Shown here one piece after another: positions 46,152-55,870 of a stretch of DNA of 64,000 bases (the first letter of the stretch is position 1; the number at the start of each line of letters is the position of its first letter). The stretch is from assembly GCA_963422685.1 (NCBI GenBank), contig OY730442.1:2604001-2668000 (forward strand), read 5' to 3'. The translations under genes and the position numbers were made by a program. Source of the DNA: Spongiihabitans sp963422685. Lineage in GTDB: Bacteria > Pseudomonadota > Gammaproteobacteria > Arenicellales > Poriferihabitantaceae. The notes below the pieces were generated by a model. The model saw only the letters and a program-made list of their open reading frames with translations, had not been told where the DNA came from and did no database searches.

Positions 46152-49043
46152 GTGTCCATGTTGATAGCCCAGGTTGACAACCGGAACAACGCAGTCCCTG
46201 AACCATACCCACTGATGCCGCATATATTAATCCTGATAACCGCCATACTGAGTGGTGCCGCCATCGCAGACCAGAGCGTCATAAAAAGTCCCGTTGACCA
46301 AAAGCAGTATCGTTATTTGCAGCTGGACAATCGCCTGAAAGTTTTGCTTATCTCGGACAGCGAGACGGATAAATCAGCCGCCTCGCTGGACGTTTATGTC
46401 GGTAGTGGGTCGGACCCGCACGAATGGAATGGTATCGCACATTTTCTGGAACACATGTTGTTTCTCGGCACCAAAAAATTTCCCGAAGCCGGGGAATACC
46501 AGGAATTTATCAGGCGTAATGGCGGCAGTGATAACGCCTACACCTCGTTTAACCATACCAACTACTATTTTAGTATCGGCACCGCCCATTTCGAACCCGC
46601 GTTGGAGCGGTTTTCGCGATTTTTTATTGACCCGACTTTCGACCCATTGTACGTAGACCGCGAACGGTCGGTAGTGCATTCAGAATATCAGGCCCGCAAG
46701 AAGGATGAATCCCGAAGAATCCAGGATGCGCAAAAGTTATGGTTGAATGCAGCCCACCCGGCTTCACGCTTCGCAGTGGGGTCACTGGAAACATTACGGG
46801 ACAGGGATGAAGCCAGTGCACGAGAGAAGCTGATCGAGTTTTATAACCAGCATTACTCTGCGAATATCATGTCGCTGGCGGTGTTGGGCAAAGAACCGCT
46901 GGAGCAGCTTGAAACCTGGGTAACGGAACGGTTTTCTGCAATCCCGGACGGGGATGTGCCGGCGCAAAAAATCACCCGGCCGTACTTTAACAGGTCATTG
47001 ATGCCGGTTCGATTGAATACGGTGCCGGAAAAACAACAAAACACACTGGGCTTTATCTTCCCCATCCCTTCCACCCATGCCGAGTACAAATCCAAACCGC
47101 TAAGCTATATCGCCAATCTGCTGGGTCACGAAGGGGAGGGATCCCTGTTTTCACTTTTAAAGCAAAAGGGTTGGGTTGAAAGATTGAGTGCAGGCATCGG
47201 GTTTATGGACCAGGTACACGGGGAGTTTCGTGTGCAGGCGCAGTTAACCCAGGCGGGTTTGCAGCATATCGAAGACATCGGTGCGATGTTGTTCCAGGCG
47301 ATTGCATTGATCAGACAAAAGGGGATTGAAAAATGGCGTTATGACGAGCAAAGCAACCTGTCCGGTATTTCATTCAGATTTGCGCAGCAGGCAGACCCGG
47401 GCAGATTAGTACAGTCTCTGGCATCAAGACTCCAGGTGTATCCGGCCGCAGATGTGCTGCAAGGACCCTATGCCATGGAAACATTCAATCCTGATCGAAT
47501 AGCGGCGCTTCTGGATTTCCTGCGTGCGGACAATGTCAACATACATGTGACATCCCAATTGGCCGTGACGGACAAAGTCACGGATTATTATGATGTGGAT
47601 TATTCACTGGTACCGATTGATCCGGCGACTATTGAACGATGGAAAGAGGCTGGCGGTCATGTCGAATCAGGCGAATTGCAACTGCCGACGGCGAATACAT
47701 TTATTCCAGAGCGGCTTGCGCTGCTTGACCTGACAGCGGAGGCCAGGCCGGTAAAAGTTTCAGGCGATGCAGATATTGCCGTCTGGTATCGGCCGGACAA
47801 TCAATTCGGCACACCCAGAGCGAATTTTTATTTCAATATTATGTCGCCGGCCGTCGGCAATGTGCGCAATATTGTTTTAACGGTATTGTATGTGCGACTG
47901 GTAAACAGCCAGTTAAACAAAACCGTTTATCCTGCGCATCTGGCTGACCTGAATTACAGTTTGTATCGTCATGCCCGGGGAATCTCTGGCCGCATCAGCG
48001 GTTTTGAAGACAGGCAGTCAGAATTACTCAAGCTGATTGTCGCGGCGCTGGCCAGTCCAGACTACGACCAGGCAAGATTCGATATTGTTAAAGCCGGATT
48101 TGTCCGCGAGCTGCGCAATGTATCGAAAGACTCGCCGTCCAATCAGGTGGTGCATGAAATTTACCGATTGTTGATGCTGCCATACTGGACTGAAGAGGAA
48201 AAAATAGCCGCAGTTGAAGCAGTCGGGATGGATGATGTTGCCGAATTCGCCGGCAGGGTATTTCAGCAGGTTAAAGTGAACGTCCTGTCCCATGGCGATG
48301 TCAGTCTGGATGCCACGCTGGAGCGGGTCGATATGCTCAATCAATTGCTCAGGAACAGCGAATTTGTTGCTCATGTGGACAAACCGGCTATTCGTAGTTT
48401 GCGCAAACGAGTCCGATATTTGCGTAGTATGGAGTTGGATCATTCGGACTCTGCCCTGGCTGTATATTTCCAGGGCAACAACAATTCCATAACCGCAAGA
48501 GCAAAAGTGGCGTTACTTAAACATTTGCTGGAGTCGCCCTTTTATCACCAGCTCAGAACCATCAACCGGGTCGGCTACCTTGTCCATTCCGGGACGATCA
48601 ATATCGATGACACTCCGGGGCTGTTGTTCTCTGTGCAAAGCCATTCTCATTCGCCGCCACAAATCCGGGCATTGTATGATCAGTTTATAAATCAATTCGG
48701 CGGCACACTGGATGCGATGGGCGAACAGCAATTCGAGCAACTGAGAACAGGCCTGGTAACCAGAATTTTGCGCCGGGATAAAAAACTGGATGAACGTACT
48801 CGGAGATACTGGCGCGAACTGGATCAAGCGCAGTATGAATTTGACAGTCAGCAGCAATTTGCGGATGCAGTTAGCGCGCTGTCCCTGAATGTGATGCAGC
48901 ACTATTTCAGAGAGAATATCGTTACACCCGGGCAAGAATTATGGGTGCAGTCTCCGGGTATTCGTGCTGGTGCCCGCCTTGATTCCATTGATGCCGCAGC
49001 ATTTGTCCAGACCGGTGATGTGGCCAAATTCAGGCAGAATTAA
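46152..49043 (+). CDS. M16 family metallopeptidase (pitrilysin/insulinase type)
   Basis: A 963-residue zinc protease with the inverted zinc motif HFLEH (H97, E100, H101) in IAHFLEHMLFLGTKKFP. The downstream glutamate region and the four-lobed length match pitrilysin and insulinase. A hydrophobic N-terminal segment (about residues 22-40) ending in AIADQ looks like a signal peptide, so a periplasmic location like E. coli PtrA is likely. The frame opens with GTG at 46152, but ATG 46215 would give a cleaner signal peptide; neither has a strong ribosome site. The 249 bp between tRNA-Glu and this gene show no other feature. Confidence 0.9.
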   Translation: MSMLIAQVDNRNNAVPEPYPLMPHILILITAILSGAAIADQSVIKSPVDQKQYRYLQLDNRLKVLLISDSETDKSAASLDVYVGSGSDPHEWNGIAHFLEHMLFLGTKKFPEAGEYQEFIRRNGGSDNAYTSFNHTNYYFSIGTAHFEPALERFSRFFIDPTFDPLYVDRERSVVHSEYQARKKDESRRIQDAQKLWLNAAHPASRFAVGSLETLRDRDEASAREKLIEFYNQHYSANIMSLAVLGKEPLEQLETWVTERFSAIPDGDVPAQKITRPYFNRSLMPVRLNTVPEKQQNTLGFIFPIPSTHAEYKSKPLSYIANLLGHEGEGSLFSLLKQKGWVERLSAGIGFMDQVHGEFRVQAQLTQAGLQHIEDIGAMLFQAIALIRQKGIEKWRYDEQSNLSGISFRFAQQADPGRLVQSLASRLQVYPAADVLQGPYAMETFNPDRIAALLDFLRADNVNIHVTSQLAVTDKVTDYYDVDYSLVPIDPATIERWKEAGGHVESGELQLPTANTFIPERLALLDLTAEARPVKVSGDADIAVWYRPDNQFGTPRANFYFNIMSPAVGNVRNIVLTVLYVRLVNSQLNKTVYPAHLADLNYSLYRHARGISGRISGFEDRQSELLKLIVAALASPDYDQARFDIVKAGFVRELRNVSKDSPSNQVVHEIYRLLMLPYWTEEEKIAAVEAVGMDDVAEFAGRVFQQVKVNVLSHGDVSLDATLERVDMLNQLLRNSEFVAHVDKPAIRSLRKRVRYLRSMELDHSDSALAVYFQGNNNSITARAKVALLKHLLESPFYHQLRTINRVGYLVHSGTINIDDTPGLLFSVQSHSHSPPQIRALYDQFINQFGGTLDAMGEQQFEQLRTGLVTRILRRDKKLDERTRRYWRELDQAQYEFDSQQQFADAVSALSLNVMQHYFRENIVTPGQELWVQSPGIRAGARLDSIDAAAFVQTGDVAKFRQN

Positions 49044-49063
49044 TCAACCATTTGTGTACGCCG

Positions 49064-49582
49064 ATGCCTGCCCATGAATCCATGAAAAATCTGGTGGTAG
49101 AAATTGGCAGGTATCTGGTTCGCCTGAATCAAACAGTTACTGCGGTGGAGTCGTGTACGGGCGGCGGGGTCGCCCAGCAGCTTACCGCCGTGGCGGGCAG
49201 CTCAGCCTGGTTTGAGCGCAGTTTCGTCACTTACAGCAATCAGGCAAAAACCGAAATGGTGGGTGTTCCCGAGGATTTAATTCAGCAATATGGTGCGGTC
49301 AGTATTGAGGTCGCCAAAGCCATGGCCGGCGGCGGCAAGGGTCGTGCCAACTCGGATTACGGGTTGTCGGTAACCGGCATAGCGGGACCAGGCGGAGGCA
49401 CTCGGGACAAGCCGGTGGGCACGGTTTGTTTCGGCTGGGCCTGCCCCAACGGAGAGGTTACAACACAACAGATGATTTTTGCGGGAGACCGAGACGTCGT
49501 GCGTTCACAGTCAGTGCTGTATGCGTTATCCGGGTTACTGGAAATTCTGGGTGCGGATAAAAGCGGGCTAAATACCTTGTAG
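49064..49582 (+). CDS. pncC: CinA C-terminal domain protein (nicotinamide-nucleotide amidase)
   Basis: A 172-residue stand-alone CinA_C domain. The family motifs are TAVESCTGGGVAQ near the start, SYSNQAK-type (TYSNQAKTEMVGV), SVTGIAGPGGG and PVGTVCFGW. PncC converts nicotinamide mononucleotide to nicotinic acid mononucleotide in pyridine-nucleotide recycling. The frame begins at TTG 49052, while ATG 49064 or 49082 look more likely. Its 3' end overlaps the convergent peroxiredoxin gene by 15 bp. In many relatives it is next to recA, which is not present here. Confidence 0.88.
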   Translation: MPAHESMKNLVVEIGRYLVRLNQTVTAVESCTGGGVAQQLTAVAGSSAWFERSFVTYSNQAKTEMVGVPEDLIQQYGAVSIEVAKAMAGGGKGRANSDYGLSVTGIAGPGGGTRDKPVGTVCFGWACPNGEVTTQQMIFAGDRDVVRSQSVLYALSGLLEILGADKSGLNTL

Positions 49583-50035
49583 GATTTGCAGCACTTTTGC
49601 CGAGTGCCTGGCCGCGTTGGGGACTTTGCGCCAATGTTTTTTCACCCTGCCATCGGGCCCGATCCACACCGTAGAACGAATAATGCCGATGGATTTTTTA
49701 CCGTACATCATTTTTTCGCCATACGCGGCATATTCCGTCATCATTTTTTTGTCTGGATCAGATAAAAGCGTCAATGGCAGGCGGTATTTGTCGATAAACC
49801 TGATATGGGACTCGGCATCATCCGGGGAAACGCCGAGCACAACTGCGCCGGTTTCCATAATATCAGACCACAGGTCGCGGAAACCACAGGCCTGTTTGGT
49901 GCACCCGGGAGTATCATCCTCGGGGTAAAAATAAACGATCACGTTTTTGTCCTTATAGTCGCTCAAAGAAACCTTATGGCCGTTTTGATCTTCAAGCGTG
50001 AATGCGGGGGCGGGCCTGCCTTCTTTGATTGCCAT
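49568..50035 (-). CDS. bcp: Thioredoxin-dependent thiol peroxidase (BCP/PrxQ-type peroxiredoxin)
   Basis: A 155-residue peroxiredoxin that reduces hydroperoxides using thioredoxin. The peroxidatic site PEDDTPGCTKQACGF has C45 with the resolving C50, the atypical two-Cys arrangement of BCP. The N-terminal APAFTLEDQNG is also typical. The frame extends upstream to 50131, but ATG 50035 has a GGGAG site and matches family length. It is convergent with pncC, with a 15-bp overlap of stops. Confidence 0.94.
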   Translation of the reverse strand: MAIKEGRPAPAFTLEDQNGHKVSLSDYKDKNVIVYFYPEDDTPGCTKQACGFRDLWSDIMETGAVVLGVSPDDAESHIRFIDKYRLPLTLLSDPDKKMMTEYAAYGEKMMYGKKSIGIIRSTVWIGPDGRVKKHWRKVPNAARHSAKVLQILQGI

Positions 50036-50434
50036 GGAATCTCCCGGGAATATTACACAATGTTTTGACGGGTTCTGGTAGTTACAGCGAGCGCTATAGT
50101 AATCGCTTTTACTGGTATTGCCAAACATCAATCTGCTACCGCAAGCTATCAGGGATGCTGATTATCTTAAACATCCGGTGGCGGTGAAAACCAGCCAAAC
50201 CAAGTCATTCCGGCGCAAAAGGAAGTTATCATTGAGTTTATTTGGGTATGAGTAGCGGGATGGCATGTATATCTTTTTGTATTCAGGATGGTTGTCGTGC
50301 TCCGGCCACCAATAACAGTGAAAACTGTTGTCAACTTTTCAGATTGATTATTCTTGTTGGGCAAAACTGTCGGTGCGGTAAAGCAGTTATATACTATATA
50401 ATCCGCGCCTCAAATTTTTTGTGGCGATAAAATC
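50036..50434. other. Divergent intergenic region between bcp and the FmdB-like gene
   Basis: About 400 bp of AT-rich sequence between two divergent genes, with no coding pattern beyond short chance frames. It should contain promoters in both directions. The best candidate is the TATAAT listed separately at 50397-50402. No repeat or RNA gene was recognised. Confidence 0.5.
50397..50402 (+). promoter_or_regulatory. Candidate -10 element upstream of the FmdB-like gene and aspS
   Basis: A perfect TATAAT within a TATACTATATAAT stretch, 33 bp before the FmdB-like start codon. The hexamer at the -35 distance is poor, so the element may work as an AT-rich -10 with activator help or may be chance. 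Confidence 0.4.
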
Positions 50435-50770
50435 ATGCCTTTTTATGAGTATCAATGCGATGACTGTGGGCATCGTCTGGAAGTGTTGCAGAAAATATCG
50501 GATACACCTCTGGTTTATTGTCCAGAATGCAGCCAGGCTTCACTGAAAAAGTTAATATCGATGGCGGCCTTTCGATTGAAGGGCACGGGCTGGTACGAAA
50601 CGGATTTCAAGAACGGCGCAAATACAAAACAGAAGCTGGCGGACAAGGAGTCTACAGATAGCGATTCGACCAGTGATTCCGGCAAGGGGACCGACAAAAA
50701 AACGGACTCAACAAAACCCGCTAAAAGCAAAGAAACTGCCGCATCATCGGCGGCGCCAGCTCAGTCTTAA
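50435..50770 (+). CDS. FmdB-family zinc ribbon protein
   Basis: A 111-residue protein beginning MPFYEYQCDDCGH, with C8-X2-C11 and C29-X2-C32 forming a zinc ribbon, the hallmark of the FmdB family (putative regulatory protein). After about residue 55 it becomes a low-complexity Ser/Asp/Lys/Thr tail, probably disordered. The gene sits 63 bp upstream of aspS, a conserved gammaproteobacterial neighbour. The molecular function is not established. Confidence 0.9.
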   Translation: MPFYEYQCDDCGHRLEVLQKISDTPLVYCPECSQASLKKLISMAAFRLKGTGWYETDFKNGANTKQKLADKESTDSDSTSDSGKGTDKKTDSTKPAKSKETAASSAAPAQS

Positions 50771-50833
50771 CAGCCTCATCTTGCGCAGACAGGGCCTGTC
50801 CCGGGACTGCCGTCAATTTTCCAGGAATAATTT

Positions 50834-52612
50834 ATGCGTACCCATCTGTGCGAACAACTTGATCAATCCCATATAGCCCAAACCGTGAAACTGGCGGGAT
50901 GGGTATTGAATCGCAGAGATCATGGCGGGGTTATTTTTATTGATCTGCGCGATCGTTCCGGGCGGGTTCAAGTCGTGGCTGACCCGGATCATCCGGTGCC
51001 ATTTGCCATTGCCGAAAAATCTCGAAATGAATATGTGCTTGCGGTGACAGGGCGGGTTCGGGCGCGGCCCCAAGGCACTGCAAATGAACATATCACTACG
51101 GGCGGAATCGAGGTTATTGCAGATGAGATTACCTTGTTAAGCTGCTCTGAGTCCCTGCCGTTTCAAGTAGAGGACGATGAGACTGGTGAGGCAACCCGTT
51201 TGAAATTCAGATTTCTGGACTTGCGCCGACCTGTCATGCAGTCCGCATTGAGAATGCGCCACAAAGTAGTTTCCACTTTGCGCGGTTTTCTGGATGAGAG
51301 AGAATTTGTAGATATTGAAACCCCTGTTTTGACTCGTTCCACGCCAGAAGGAGCAAGAGATTATCTAGTTCCCAGCCGTACTCACCCCGGTGAGTTTTTC
51401 GCATTGCCGCAGTCGCCCCAGTTATTTAAACAATTGCTGATGATTTCCGGTTTTGAACGTTATTATCAAATCGCGCGATGTTTCCGCGACGAAGATTTGC
51501 GGGCCGACCGACAACCCGAGTTCACCCAACTTGATGTCGAGGTTTCATTTATGGATGAAGATGAAATCACCGGTTTGATGGAACAAATGATCCGGGAATG
51601 TTTCAAGACGGTTCTGGACGTGGATTTGCCCGATCCTTTCCCCCGGATAACCTATGCCGACGCAATATCCCGTTATGGAACCGATAGACCTGATCTGCAG
51701 GTCAGTCTTGAACTAACCGAAATCACAGATTTAATGAGGGAGGTGGAGTTTAAAGTGTTCTCCGGGCCGGCAAATGATACAAAGGGGCGCATTGCTGCGC
51801 TGAATGTGCCCGGCGGGAGCGAATTATCTCGCGCCCGGATTGATCAATATACGGAGTTTGTCGGCCAATATGGCGCACGCGGTCTGGCATACATAAAAGT
51901 CAATGACGCCAGGGCCGGGCGTGACGGCCTGCAATCACCCATATTGAAATTCTTGCCGGACCATGTGTTAGCAAAGATATTACGTCGAGCCGGTGCAAAA
52001 TCCGGTGATGTGATTTTCTTTGGTGCGGATAAAGCCAGCGTAGTAAATGATGCCCTGGGCGCGTTACGGGTGAAAGTTGCCCGGGATCTGGGCCGGGCGG
52101 CGTCAGGCTGGAAGCCAGTCTGGGTGGTGGATTTTCCACTTTTTGAATGGAGCGAAGAGGGTCGGCGCTGGCAGCCTTTACACCACCCGTTTACCGCGCC
52201 GGACAGCGGGCAGGTGGAAATGCTTGAAACCGATCCGGGTGCAGTGCTTTCAAGGGCATACGATCTGGTTTTGAATGGAACCGAAGTCGGTGGTGGATCC
52301 ATACGCATCCACCAGGCCGGTGTGCAGCAACAAATTTTGCAGGTTTTGGGCATTGATGCCGAACAGGCTGAAGCAAAATTCGGATTTTTACTGGATGGCT
52401 TGAAGTTCGGCGCCCCCCCGCATGGCGGCATCGCATTCGGGCTTGATCGATTGGTTGCGATGATGTGCGGGGTTGCGTCCATACGCGACGTTATTGCCTT
52501 CCCTAAAACCCAAAAAGCGGCGTGTCTATTAACCCGTGCGCCCAATCAGGTCGATACCAGTCAATTACGGGAGCTGGGATTACAGATTAAAAAACCGGGA
52601 AGCGCAGCCTAA
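50834..52612 (+). CDS. aspS: Aspartyl-tRNA synthetase
   Basis: A 592-residue class II synthetase of the bacterial type, with the N-terminal OB-fold anticodon-binding domain (LAGWVLNRRDHGGVIFIDLRDR, split: GWVLNRRDHGG), motif 2 around FRDEDLRADRQPEFTQLD, the bacterial GAD insertion, and motif 3 in GGIAFGLDRLVAMM near the end. Length and domain order match AspRS. Whether it also charges tRNA-Asn depends on whether asnS or gatCAB is in the genome, which cannot be seen here. Next comes yebC, after about 210 bp. Confidence 0.96.
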   Translation: MRTHLCEQLDQSHIAQTVKLAGWVLNRRDHGGVIFIDLRDRSGRVQVVADPDHPVPFAIAEKSRNEYVLAVTGRVRARPQGTANEHITTGGIEVIADEITLLSCSESLPFQVEDDETGEATRLKFRFLDLRRPVMQSALRMRHKVVSTLRGFLDEREFVDIETPVLTRSTPEGARDYLVPSRTHPGEFFALPQSPQLFKQLLMISGFERYYQIARCFRDEDLRADRQPEFTQLDVEVSFMDEDEITGLMEQMIRECFKTVLDVDLPDPFPRITYADAISRYGTDRPDLQVSLELTEITDLMREVEFKVFSGPANDTKGRIAALNVPGGSELSRARIDQYTEFVGQYGARGLAYIKVNDARAGRDGLQSPILKFLPDHVLAKILRRAGAKSGDVIFFGADKASVVNDALGALRVKVARDLGRAASGWKPVWVVDFPLFEWSEEGRRWQPLHHPFTAPDSGQVEMLETDPGAVLSRAYDLVLNGTEVGGGSIRIHQAGVQQQILQVLGIDAEQAEAKFGFLLDGLKFGAPPHGGIAFGLDRLVAMMCGVASIRDVIAFPKTQKAACLLTRAPNQVDTSQLRELGLQIKKPGSAA

Positions 52613-52822
52613 CAGAATCATCAGCTGATGGCTGGGCGCTGCTGCATGACTATTTCCCGATACCTGTATCTACTCCTGCAACCAATGCGCACCCGACGCC
52701 CGCCGTGTTCGATGGGTTTTTATATCGTATCTTCCAATCTCAAAGGTCGCCGCGAATGTTATGATTCGGCAACCGAATTCATTCCGCGCTCATGCAGTAT
52801 AAAAAATTCACCGGGAGTTCAA

Positions 52823-53551
52823 ATGGCGGGTCATAGTAAATGGGCCAATATTAAATTCCGCAAGGCAGCCCAGGATGCCAAACGGGGCAAAGCATTCACT
52901 AAATTAATCAAGGAAATCACCGTCGCGGCCCGCATCGGCGGCGGAGAACCGGACTCCAACCCGCGTCTGCGTGGCGCAATTGATAAGGCACTCGGCGCGA
53001 ATATGACCCGGGACACCATTGATCGTGCAGTCAGGCGCGGCACTGGCGCTTTGGGCGGTGATGATATTGTCGAGGTTCGATATGAAGGCTATGGCCCTAA
53101 CGGTGTTGCGGTGTTAGTCGAGTGCGCAACGGATAATAAAAACAGAACCGTAAGCGAGGTGCGCCATGCCTTTACCAAACATGGCGGCAATCTGGGTACG
53201 GATGGTTCCGTGGCCTATTTGTTCAATAACATCGGTTCCATTGTATTTTCTGACGGCGAAGACGAAGAACGGGTTATGGACGTGGCGCTGCAGGCGGGCG
53301 CCGATGATGTGGAAACCGAAGACGGGATGATCGAGGTGGTCACCCCGGCAGAAAATTTTCATGGTGTGCAGCAGGCCATGCAGGATGCGGGGCTGGAACC
53401 TGCGATGTCCGAATTGATCCAGCGGCCGTCCGCAGAAACAGCGGTAGATGGAGACGCCGCCGAACAGGTGATGAAGCTAATCCATGCCCTGGAAGAGCTT
53501 GACGATGTTCAGGGCGTGTTTACCAACGCCAGTTTTGCAGAGGCTGTATAA
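52823..53551 (+). CDS. YebC/PmpR family protein
   Basis: A 242-residue protein opening MAGHSKWANIKFRKAAQDAK, the signature start of YebC. Members bind DNA as regulators or act on ribosomes to relieve stalling at proline-rich sequences. The central GYGPNGVAVLVECATDNKNR and the terminal region VFTNASF are also typical. The ATG at 52823 has a GGGAG site 6-7 bp before it. The open frame extends upstream to 52628 without family similarity. It lies directly before ruvC (stop TAA and start GTG adjacent), the standard yebC-ruvC order. Confidence 0.94.
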   Translation: MAGHSKWANIKFRKAAQDAKRGKAFTKLIKEITVAARIGGGEPDSNPRLRGAIDKALGANMTRDTIDRAVRRGTGALGGDDIVEVRYEGYGPNGVAVLVECATDNKNRTVSEVRHAFTKHGGNLGTDGSVAYLFNNIGSIVFSDGEDEERVMDVALQAGADDVETEDGMIEVVTPAENFHGVQQAMQDAGLEPAMSELIQRPSAETAVDGDAAEQVMKLIHALEELDDVQGVFTNASFAEAV

Positions 53552-54043
53552 GTGCGTGTGCTGGGAATCGATCCGGGTTCCCGAAATACCGGCCTGGGCA
53601 TCGTTGAAACAACCACGGACGGGCTGCGTTCCATCGCGTTCAGGCGCATTCGCATGGGCAGCGAACCGCTGCCGCAACGCCTGGGTACCATATACCGCAG
53701 CGTGCAATCCACTATTCACGAATTTAATCCGGATGTGGTGGCGGTGGAGCAGGTGTTTATTTCCAACAACGCAAACTCGGCGCTGATTCTTGGGCAGGCT
53801 CGCGGGAGTGCGGTATGCGCTGCGGTGATCGCCACGCGCGATGTGTATGAATACAGCGCACTGCAAGTCAAACGTGCGGTGGTAGGTTCGGGAAATGCCA
53901 GAAAGGAGCAGGTGCAGCACATGGTCCGCGTACTGCTGGGGCTGACCGCAACGCCAACAGAGGATGAGGCGGATGCGCTGGCCTGTGCGATTTGCCATAT
54001 ACATATTGCCCAGGTTGAACAGCGTTTGGCTTCGGCCAGGTGA
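53552..54043 (+). CDS. ruvC: Crossover junction endodeoxyribonuclease RuvC
   Basis: A 163-residue Holliday-junction resolvase. The N-terminal GIDPGSRNTG provides the first catalytic Asp (D7). A glutamate follows in VAVEQVFI, and the last acidic residues are in TEDEADALACAICH. GTG 53552 follows the yebC stop without a gap. It forms one transcript with ruvA and ruvB and cuts junctions moved by RuvAB. The gene is intact and of normal length. Confidence 0.96.
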   Translation: MRVLGIDPGSRNTGLGIVETTTDGLRSIAFRRIRMGSEPLPQRLGTIYRSVQSTIHEFNPDVVAVEQVFISNNANSALILGQARGSAVCAAVIATRDVYEYSALQVKRAVVGSGNARKEQVQHMVRVLLGLTATPTEDEADALACAICHIHIAQVEQRLASAR

Positions 54044-54122
54044 GGCGGGCGGCGCACAAGCCGATGGAGCAACTGATTTTGCCAATGAAGCATCTGGTTT
54101 TGATGAAATTCGGGCTGGTTTC

Positions 54123-54725
54123 ATGATCGGTTATATACGGGGTTTGCTTGTACAAAAACAACCGCCGTGGCTATTGCTGGATGTCAATGGTGTGGGCTAT
54201 GAGCTGGAAGCACCCATGTCTACATTTTATGTATTGCCGGAAGCGCAAAACGAAATATCGCTTTACGTTCACATGCTGGTGCGACAGGATGCACAGCTTT
54301 TGTTCGGGTTTTCTGATCAGGGGCAGCGGGAGCTGTTTCGCAGTTTAATCAGGATCAATGGGGTAGGTCCCCGGGTAGCGCTGGCAATATTATCCACTCT
54401 GGATACCCGGGAATTTGTCAATTGTATCCAACATGAAGACGTGGCTATGCTGACCCGGGTGCCCGGAATTGGCAAAAAAACCGCAGAACGCATGATTATC
54501 GATATGCGGGACCGTATCGACGACCAGCAATATGATGCGGCGCCCGACGGCGCAACACGGCCTCTGGCCGCGGCGGATCATCCCATTCAGGACGCGATTG
54601 GCGCGTTGATGGCGCTCGGTTACAAAGCGCCGGAAGCCAGACGCGCGGTGAATGCGGTGAAAGCGCAAAGTGAACGGCGGGATGATTTGATCAGGAATGC
54701 GTTACAATTTTTCACGACACGATGA
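54123..54725 (+). CDS. ruvA: Holliday junction branch migration protein RuvA
   Basis: A 200-residue DNA-binding subunit of RuvAB. It opens MIGYIRGLLVQK, has an OB fold, and carries helix-hairpin-helix motifs in LIRINGVGPRVALAILS and LTRVPGIGKKTAERMIIDM. The C-terminal domain (ALMALGYKAPEARRAV) contacts RuvB. The frame is open further upstream to 53964, but the conserved start is the ATG at 54123. It lies 79 bp after ruvC and 15 bp before ruvB. Confidence 0.96.
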   Translation: MIGYIRGLLVQKQPPWLLLDVNGVGYELEAPMSTFYVLPEAQNEISLYVHMLVRQDAQLLFGFSDQGQRELFRSLIRINGVGPRVALAILSTLDTREFVNCIQHEDVAMLTRVPGIGKKTAERMIIDMRDRIDDQQYDAAPDGATRPLAAADHPIQDAIGALMALGYKAPEARRAVNAVKAQSERRDDLIRNALQFFTTR

Positions 54726-54740
54726 TATTGAAAACGTGGG

Positions 54741-55796
54741 ATGAGCGAAACCAATCCGCTACTGGCTCCTGACAATCGCAATGATTCGGCGCGGGAGCAG
54801 GTGTTTGAGCAGCGCCTGCGACCAGGCAGGCTGGCTGAGTATATCGGCCAGAACCGTACAAAAGATCAATTGAAAATCTTTATTGAAGCAGCGAGGCGGC
54901 GCAATGAAGCCCTTGATCATGTGCTGATTTTCGGCCCGCCAGGATTGGGTAAAACCACACTGGCCTATATCCTGGCAGCGGAAATGGGCGCAAGGCTGCG
55001 CCAGACCTCGGGCCCGGTGCTCGAAAAAGCAGGCGACCTGGCTGCCATGCTGACTAATCTGGAATCCGGTGATGTGTTATTCATTGATGAGATACATCGA
55101 TTGAATCCTGCGGTTGAAGAGATTCTGTATCCTGCCCTGGAAGACTATCACCTCGATATTATGATTGGTGAGGGCCCGGCCGCCAGATCGATAAAATTAA
55201 ATTTACCGCCGTTTACCCTGGTGGCGGCCACTACTCGTGCAGGGCTGCTGACTTCACCGCTGCGCGACCGGTTCGGCATAACCCAGCGGCTGCAATTTTA
55301 TTCGGTGGATGAACTTTCCCGGATTATCCAACGCTCGGCTGAATTACTAGATGTGCCCTGTGAAGATGCCGGAGTTCACGCCATCGCGACGCGGTCACGA
55401 GGCACGCCGCGCATTGCCAATCGGTTATTACGCCGGGTTCGGGACTACGCCCAGGTCAAGGGCGACGGCAGATTGACCCGGGCCATCGCCACTGCGGCGC
55501 TTGATATGTTTGAAGTAGACAGTTCTGGTTTGGATCTGCTTGATCGTAATTTACTATTGGCAATCATGGAAAAATTCGATGGCGGCCCGGTTGGGATCGA
55601 TAGTATTGCCGCTGCTGTCGGCGAAGAAAGGGGCACTATCGAAGATGTGGTAGAGCCTTATCTGATCCAGCAAGGGTATTTAATGAGAACGTCGCGGGGA
55701 CGAATCGCTACCAAAACCGCATGGCGACACTTAGGCCTGACCATGCCCCGGGATGTGTCTGGTCGTCAGCAGCAATTATTGCCCGATGTTCAATAG
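54741..55796 (+). CDS. ruvB: Holliday junction branch migration ATPase RuvB
   Basis: A 351-residue AAA+ motor of branch migration. Walker A is GPPGLGKTTLA near 68-78, and Walker B FIDEIHRL near 115. Sensor regions include ATTRAGLLTSPLRDRFG, and the C-terminal winged helix contains EPYLIQQGYLMRTSRGR. Length matches the family. It ends 75 bp before the chosen ybgC start and completes yebC-ruvC-ruvA-ruvB in the usual order. Confidence 0.97.
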   Translation: MSETNPLLAPDNRNDSAREQVFEQRLRPGRLAEYIGQNRTKDQLKIFIEAARRRNEALDHVLIFGPPGLGKTTLAYILAAEMGARLRQTSGPVLEKAGDLAAMLTNLESGDVLFIDEIHRLNPAVEEILYPALEDYHLDIMIGEGPAARSIKLNLPPFTLVAATTRAGLLTSPLRDRFGITQRLQFYSVDELSRIIQRSAELLDVPCEDAGVHAIATRSRGTPRIANRLLRRVRDYAQVKGDGRLTRAIATAALDMFEVDSSGLDLLDRNLLLAIMEKFDGGPVGIDSIAAAVGEERGTIEDVVEPYLIQQGYLMRTSRGRIATKTAWRHLGLTMPRDVSGRQQQLLPDVQ

Positions 55797-55870
55797 CCCT
55801 GATCACCTGCCCCACAGCGTCTGAGGTTCGCCCACAGTTCATGCCAGTCCAGCGTAATCCGACAAAATTG